A stretch of 64,000 nt of DNA, taken from Artemisia argyi. Lineage: Eukaryota; Streptophyta; Magnoliopsida; Asterales; Asteraceae. Shown piece after piece: positions 57,852 to 64,000 of the stretch. Location: the NCBI GenBank assembly GCA_030686995.1, contig CM060691.1, positions 92,259,743-92,323,742 on the forward strand, in the 5' to 3' direction. Both the position numbers and the translations under genes were made by a program. Under the pieces are notes generated by a model. The model searched no databases and had not been told where the DNA came from. It was given only the letters and a program-made list of their open reading frames with translations. The number at the start of each line of letters is the position of its first letter. Within the stretch, counting starts at the first letter, position 1.

Positions 57852-60734
57852 ATGGCAAATCGACGCACCAACACCAAACACAACATGATAGCAAACCTTG
57901 AAAAAACCCAAGATAACCTTGACTTTCATGGTATTATTGACTTTCTCACTGGAACCAACATCTGTTACTCAATCCTAGTCAACCCAGAGATTATTGGACC
58001 TTGGATTCAAGCTTTTTGGGATACAGCAAGGTCACAGGTTGAAGATGGAGAGGATATCATTATTGCTACAGTTGCTAGGAGAGCTATTCGTGTCACAGAA
58101 GCTTGAATCAGAGAAGCTCTGTTATTTGATGATGAAGGAGGCTCTGTTTTGTTTGGAAAACAAGAGATTCGGAACACACTCAGAGACATTGGGTATGAAG
58201 GTCCTTTGAATAAGCTTACTTTTCAGAAGGCTATGGTTAGTCCTCATTGGAAATTTCTTATTCATGTTTTGCTTCATTGTTTGAGTCCCAAAAGTACTGC
58301 TTCGGATCAGTTTAGCCATTCCATAGCTTCTGCTTTTGTTGGTCTTATTACAAATCAACCTTTCAATTTCTCATACATGATCCTTGAAGGTATGCTTACT
58401 CATATTAAGGCTGGCAAACCTTTTCTAATGTATCCTAGATTTGTTCAATTGCTTTTAGAGAATCCACTAGATGGGATACCCAAACCTCAGGATTATGTAC
58501 CTACCATTAGGATGCCACCTAAAGTGTTCACTTTTATGTTTCATAAGGGAGTAAATTTTTCGGGTAGGAATACACCTCTTAATGCTTATATGTTAGAGGT
58601 AGCTCAAGCTGTTAGGGATGAAGAAGACAATAGTGGTTCTGCACATTCTCATAATGATGATCAATCAGATTCTGCTGATCATTTTGCTTCAGTACATACC
58701 CCTACACCACCTATTGTTTCCCCTCAGCATGTTGTTTCAAGTAAAAGGACTCCCTCAGTGACAGCTTCCTTGGATACATCTGTTTCTGCTCAAGGTACTT
58801 CTCCACAAAGTACTTCTTCTAAAGGTACTACTTCAGAAGACTCAAAGGTACCTACTCCCAATGATTATACTTCCACAGGTGGGCTTCAAACACCTGGAGG
58901 AGATGAGGGAATTGAAGGTGCTGAGAGTACTTCTGATTTGGCTAAGGAATTGGAGAAGATGAAGACAACTGTTAATGCTCAAGCTGCAGAAATCAAGAAG
59001 CTAAGAAAGAAGTTCAGAAGGTTGAAGAAATTTGTTTGGCCTCTTGTTCAGAATTTTAGGCTTTATGTGAAAGAAAAGAAGCAGTCTCAGAAGCAAAAGT
59101 CCAAATCTTCAAAGAAGTCTTCTAAATCCAAGAGGAAGCATAGGAGGTCATCATTTACCAAATTGGGGAGGAATCAAGATGAGAATTTGGATAAAGATGA
59201 TGCTGAAGTTAAATATTCAGAGGATGTTCATTTGTGGCAATATCCAGAAAGTCCAAAGACTCTTGTACCAGAAAGCTATATTGAAGAGGATATGAATATT
59301 GCACAAGAAGATGTGGATATTGTACAAGAGAAAGATAATAAGCAAGAAGATGCTGAGCAAGAAATTGTTAAGCAGGATGAAGATGCACAACACATTCAAA
59401 GTGCTGGTGTTCAAAGTACTGCAACAGAAAACATAAGTTTGCAAGGTACTGCTGAGCAAGGTACTTATTCTAGAAATGTTGATGAAAGTGGAGTCACTGC
59501 AGCTGGACCTTCTACAATGAATTATGAAGATGAAGCTGGTCCTTCTACTCTTGTACAACAAGAAGAAGTAAGAGTACATACTGCAAGTGATGATGAAACA
59601 ATTGCTCAAGTTATGATGAATTTTAGGAGACCTACTGGAGGAATACATATTTCTGAGCCTGCACAAAAAGATGTTGAAAGTACTTCTGAATCTGAAGAGT
59701 TGGATCCTAAAGATAAAGGGAAAAGGATAATTGTTCAAAAAGATAATAAGAAGAAAAAGAAGAAATTTTCTCTTGCTCAGATTAGAGAGTTAGAGATTGC
59801 AGAAGATTTAGAGCTTGGTAGAAAGCAACAAGCTGAGTATGATGCTGAGTATTTGGCAGAAGTTAGTAGGCCAATTACAAAGAAGCCAATGACTAAAGCT
59901 CAAGAAAGGAACTGGATGATAAGTTTCTTGAGAAGAAAAGGATACAAGAATTTACATAAACAAAGGTATCCAGAAGTGAAAGCTCTGTGGGATAAAGTAC
60001 AAAAAGATATCAGAAAAGAAATAGAAAACTTTGTGCCCATGGAAGTTGATAGAAAGAAGAAATTAGAAGATATCAGAAAGGAACAAGCTGAGGAAAGAAG
60101 ATTGAAAAGGAAGAAAGCAGTTCAAGATGATCAAGTGTCAAAAAGGCTGAAGATGATTCATGAAGATACAATTGATGAACTTAGAAACTATTTCAGAGTT
60201 GTTGATTTTGAGAATAAGAAGATTGAAGATTCTGGAAAGAAGTCCAAGATAATCTCATTTTCTATGGTTGAATCAAAAGAAGGGAATTATTTTATGATTC
60301 ACAGAGAAGATGAAAGCTTCACAACATTCAATATGTTATGGGATGTGTTGCATTGTATTTCAAGGGCAGATTTGTATGACTTATATGTACAAGTGCAGAC
60401 ATATTATGCAGAGATTGAAGCTTCAGAAGTGGGATTAATTTTGCTTGGAGACTTAATTACCATCTGGGAAACTGAAGAAACAAGGGTTGATCCTTTGTGG
60501 AATGATCAAGAGAATTGGGAAATAACAAGATGGAGATTCTTTGAGTCATCAGGAGTTCATACACTAGAGATGGAAGATGGTACCATGATTCATATGCTGG
60601 CTGAGAGGAGATATCCATTGATAAGAGAAATTATGCTCAGAATGCTGGATCATGGAATGAAACTTGAAGATGAATCTGAAGTAGCTTTGGATGTTATCAA
60701 GCTATTTATCAGATGGATCAAGTCTGAAGGGTAA
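57852..60734 (+). pseudogene. Element B env-like accessory protein, one nonsense codon
   Basis: Frame from ATG 57852 to TAA 60732-60734, broken by TGA at 58104-58106 (a CpG-type C-to-T change would explain it). The N-terminal 200 residues form a helical domain (ICYSILVNPEIIGPWIQAFW, WKFLIHVLLHCLSPK, FNFSYMILEGMLTHIKAG, FLMYPRFVQLLL) parallel to those of D and A. Next are a Ser/Thr/Gln linker rich in STS/GTS/GTA, a coiled coil (LAKELEKMKTTVNAQAAEIK), a Lys/Ser-rich basic block near residue 411, acidic linkers, a second basic block (KKKKKKF) and a globular C-terminus (WKWFFESS-like, LAERRYPLIREIMLRMLDHG). No signal peptide or membrane helix. Confidence 0.78.
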
Positions 60735-61114
60735 TATTGCATAATACTGGTATGATTTGTTTTGTAAAATAAAGTATTTTTCAAAGTACTGCAAAAACAA
60801 ACACTACTTTAACAAAGTACTGCTTGCTGATATAAACCAGTAAAAGTCCTTTAAAATTAAAATAAAATGTTTTGATGTTTAAAAGAAAAGTAAAAGGATT
60901 TGAAAAGTAACACATGGTATTAGTATTTATACTGCATAACAAAGGGTAATCAACTCACCATGTTTAACAGACAAGAAAGAATTTGACTCATCATGAGGGT
61001 ACGACTCTGATGAGATAATCAAATCCGTTTATGGTTGATAGTTTACCAAAAACTATATGGTTATCAACTCACCATACTCCAAGTGATCAAGAGTTGGCAA
61101 GTCCATAGCAAACG
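60735..61114 (+). other. Element B 3' tail, truncated
   Basis: Non-coding. Carries AGTACTGC at about 60786 and 60819 and a direct repeat (AATCAACTCACCAT and TATCAACTCACCAT near 60948 and 61062). It ends at the junction with element A sequence at 61114/61115; no 3' LTR. Confidence 0.7.
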
Positions 61115-61938
61115 TCGAGATCGGGATAGTTTTCAATGACATGCTTGTAGAGACGAGTGAGAAACATACCATACGGAAGAATAGCTTTAGGATTTGCTCT
61201 TGCACATTCAATACGTTTGATAAAGAAGTAAGCCAAATTGTAAGGTTGCTCGGCAACAATACAATATAACATATGAGCGAGACAAGCCGGGAGATGGTCG
61301 GTGTGTCCTTCGGAACCAAACGCATTCTCACGAACTAGTTCTTCCCAATACTCCATGTCGGGCCTTAAATCTTTAAGAAGAATTTGATTTTTAGGAATTG
61401 AGACATGTTTGGATATGATGCTTTGGGTGGAAGTTTCACATTCCAACCCGAGCATTTGACGAATATCTTCGGGAGATGGAATTTCGGAGACATAAGGACC
61501 ATGAGTAGGACGAGAACGTTGGAGAGTGCAAAGATCCCACTCATTTGTGAATACGCATTGACCAGAAAAAGGAATTTGAAGGCTTTGACCAAATAGTGCA
61601 AGAATGAGAGTAATAAATTCATGTTGGATCATGAATGAAATGAAGATGGAACCAAAGTCATCGGTTTGAACCGTGACTTGGCTATAGAAGTCAAGAATGA
61701 AGCGAGGACTGATGGGTTCATTAATTTGGAAGAGACATTCAAGATGGATATTTGTGAATGAACTTTCGATGAAATCGGATTGATAGTAAGCTTGATCTAC
61801 GACTCGACCTTCATGAATGTTTCTATCTTCTATATGACAATAGATACGTGCAATGGAGGGAGAGATAGTGGGAAGTAGAGATACTTTGGGAATGTAGTTT
61901 TTGGTTAAGGAAATATCTTCGGTAATCACTTTGGGCAT
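61087..61938 (-). pseudogene. Element A env-like ORF, second copy, 3'-truncated
   Basis: ATG at 61938. The frame is open through the position where copy 1 has a stop (Trp codon here) and runs to ENYPDLD, then crosses the junction into element B sequence and ends after VCYGLANS at 61087. It therefore lacks the last 40 or so residues of the copy 1 frame. Confidence 0.8.
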
Positions 61939-63022
61939 TTTCACCTAAACACAACAACAATACAAAAGGCCAAAATAAATATAGAGAAGAATAAAAGTGT
62001 ATATATATTGTTAAGACTTATGTTGGAATGTAAACAAACTTCGACTCTAAGATGATAATCCAAAGAAGTAGTTTACCATGTTCCTTATTTTTATTTTTAA
62101 CTCGTTCTAGATATATTTAACGATGTTTAGCAAGTAGTTATGGACAAATCCAAACGTCCTTTTAACCATCTTAAAATATCATGAAATTTACTAGATTTAC
62201 TTTAGGTTGTAAAGCTAGCCATTTCTTACGAGTTTCTTATGCACGTGATTTGTTTTCGAAAAAGATGGTTTATGTTTTAACTAAAAAATGCCATTTTTCG
62301 TATTAAACCAAACGCTTCCTTAACTAGACACTTACACTACTAGTGTGTCAATATATATATATGAATTATATATCTTGACAAGTCCGAATTACAAGTTTTA
62401 GGTTTATAATCTTGACAACGTTTTATTATAACGACTTAATTTCGACATTATTTGGACATAATCCAAACACCCTCTTATCGTGTACAAAAATATTTTTACT
62501 TAGTCGAGAAATATAGTTTCATGTTTTACAAGTTATAAAAATATAATGTGATTAGTTTTAACAAGTTTTTATAGCATTATTCAACAATGTGTTTACTAAA
62601 ATTTTTGAAAAGGAGTGTATGAAATTTTTCAAAAATTTTCGACAAGAGGGTTTATAATTACTAGTTTCTAGTGTTAATTAAGCATCCTAATCCTAAGGGA
62701 AGCATTTAGTTATGGAAATTTTAGACCCAATTCGAAAGAAATTATGAATTTGGAAAAATTATTAAAACATGCATAATCTTGAGTTTGACCAAATTAGATG
62801 GAATTAGATGAAATGTGTTATGAAAAACTTACAATATGTAATGGTGATCGTGTTAGGTGAATTTGCCCTTTGCGAAATAACCCGAATTATGTGATTTGGA
62901 AGTGGTTTTTAGGTGTGTTGGGGTTTGGTTTTTCGTCACAGCAGTAGCAGAAGGAAGGGGTATTGAAAAAGTGGAGTGTTTGGCAAAAGAAACAAGAGGA
63001 AAAACGGGTTGGGACTATCAGA

Positions 63023-63102
63023 TGGCCGGCCCCCTTAAACATTAAGGGGGCCGCCCTTCATTTGGCTGCCGGTCCCCTTAAACATTAAGGGTGCCGCCCT
63101 CC
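63023..63102. repeat. GC palindromic cassette, copy 4
   Basis: GGCCCCCTTAA, ACA, TTAAGGGGGCC is a better palindrome than its counterpart at 40155 (one base restores pairing). A second GGTCCCCTTAAACATTAAGG unit follows. Confidence 0.88.
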
Positions 63103-63143
63103 AAAATTTGATATTTCGTGGTTTTTGTTTCTGGAAAAAACAA

Positions 63144-63145
<2 letters not shown>

Positions 63146-63202
<57 letters not shown>
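63146..63202. repeat. (TA)n tract, fused version
   Basis: Joins directly to GTATAAATAGATAAG, which in copy 1 follows a second TA tract at 40764-40778 after 400 bp of extra sequence. Confidence 0.95.
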
Positions 63203-63205
<3 letters not shown>

Positions 63206-63427
63206 TAAATAGATAAGTATATATGTATAGATATAAAATCTAGAGGAAACAATGAGCCAAACAAAATCACATAAAAATCAGAGACTAAACTAAGCATGCA
63301 TTTCTTGACAAGGAAATAAAAGGAAATGTGTACCTTTCGTCTTCAATGCGTTTATCTTCAAAGTCTTCAAGGAATAGTCCGAACAAGAGGTGACAACTAA
63401 AATTTCCATGTTTGAATGGCGAATTTT

Positions 63428-64000
63428 CTACATTGGTCCCCATTGTCTCATTTGACCAAAGTTGTTTGATCCGAACATGTTTTGTATTTGACTTGGATGC
63501 ATATATGGTGGAAACATTCCCCACGGATTAAAGTTCGACATTTTTTGATTATTGTTAAAGTTTCGTCTATTTTGGTTTGCTCTTGATTGAGGTGTTTTAG
63601 GTCTAGGGTGAGAATTATTTGGTTTCCTAGTTGGTGGAGTTTTAGATCTTGTTTTAGGTTTAGACGATCCTACCTCGGTTTTTAAAGATGGTTTATAAAA
63701 CGATTTTATTTCTTCATCACTAGCAAGAGGTATTTTCTTATCATTTATGAGTATACACTTAGGATTAGATTTTAGAGGTTTTAGTTCCTTGAAATCACTT
63801 TCAAATTTAACATTTTTAATTTCACTTGTTGAAGCTTCGGTTGAGTTAAATCCTAAACAGGTTTTATCTCCGGATACTCTTTGAATACTTATAATTTTAC
63901 TTAGTGAGTTACTACTATTTTCAAATTTATCAAGTTTACAAATTTCTTCCCTGAGTTTGTCGTTTTCACTTTTAAGCTCTTGACAGGATTTACATTCTTC
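63428..64000 (-). pseudogene. Element A gag C-terminal fragment, second copy (5' end outside window)
   Basis: Collinear with 41004-41576 with no net length change; TAG at 63430-63428. Same coiled-coil and Asn/Phe/Met-rich tail. Small changes include the codons around 63535-63545. Confidence 0.55.

Larger units (their letters stand above)
41717..61114 (+). mobile_element. Element B: Sirevirus-like Ty1/copia retrotransposon, nested and 3'-truncated
   Basis: Order: 5' LTR, tRNA-Met primer-binding site, gag with zinc knuckle, protease, integrase (split by element C), reverse transcriptase, RNase H, polypurine-like GAGGGGAGG (56656), an antisense ORF, and an env-like ORF with its own TATA box. 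No 3' LTR is present: sequence passes at 61114 directly into element A sequence. About ten in-frame stops interrupt gag, pol and the env-like gene, most explicable as C-to-T or G-to-A changes. The word AGTACT is scattered through LTR, coding and non-coding parts, but not through the inserted element C. Confidence 0.88.
61115..64000 (-). mobile_element. Element A, second copy (partial; continues beyond window)
   Basis: Collinear with 38252-41576 in the same orientation, offset 22863 at the left and 22424 at the right, the difference being a 439-bp loss at a TA tract. The first 830 bp differ at about 13 positions (1.6%, hand count). The left end is abrupt inside the env-like ORF. It may be a tandem duplication of the 38252-61114 block or an independent family member. 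Confidence 0.88.

Overview
The window reads as nuclear DNA of a flowering plant, most likely an Asteraceae (inference). Support comes from AT-rich intergenic DNA, spliced genes with GT/AG introns, a DYW-class pentatricopeptide repeat (PPR) gene, a GH38 alpha-mannosidase, long (TA)n tracts, MITEs and nested LTR retrotransposons with Sirevirus-type accessory genes. All identities are from reading the sequence; no database was searched.

Layout. 1-11214: the 3' three quarters of a plus-strand Sirevirus-like Ty1/copia element (element D): pol, a predicted 5'-UTR intron carrying a palindromic repeat array, a large accessory ORF pair, repeated polypurine tracts and the 3' LTR. 11215-17285: gene-poor, with remains of a non-autonomous LTR element that has a tRNA-Met primer-binding site, and a short solo LTR. 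17286-33400: the genic island, with a CYSTM-family gene broken by an in-frame stop and carrying a hAT MITE in intron 2, an unrecognised minus-strand multi-exon gene, an intact intronless DYW PPR gene, two further MITEs, and a complete 29-exon alpha-mannosidase gene on the minus strand (predicted 1012 aa). 33550-34589: two Harbinger-like MITEs upstream of that gene. 35047-41716: a minus-strand, pol-less Sirevirus derivative (element A). 41717-61114: a plus-strand Sirevirus-like element (element B) with 5' LTR, gag, pol and an env-like ORF, decayed by about ten stop codons. Its integrase is split by a 7.7-kb non-autonomous Ty3/gypsy element (element C, 46147-53857) with two equal-length LTRs. 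61115-64000: a second copy of element A sequence, same orientation, joined directly to the truncated end of B.

How the parts relate. D, A and B each encode a long accessory ('env-like') protein with a similar-looking N-terminal helical domain. Each of these genes appears to have its own internal promoter, and in D and A also a 5'-UTR intron ending at or next to the start codon. Each element also carries its own short, mostly palindromic motif in many copies: TTACGCGTAAG-type in D, a GC-rich CCCCTTAA/TTAAGGGG inverted repeat in A, AGTACT in B, TGACGGCGTCA in C, and TATCGAGTTA (not a palindrome) in the 12.7-14.6 kb element. Element-specific motif arrays next to accessory genes are the best candidate for an undescribed system here, possibly sites read by the accessory proteins or by host factors (inference).
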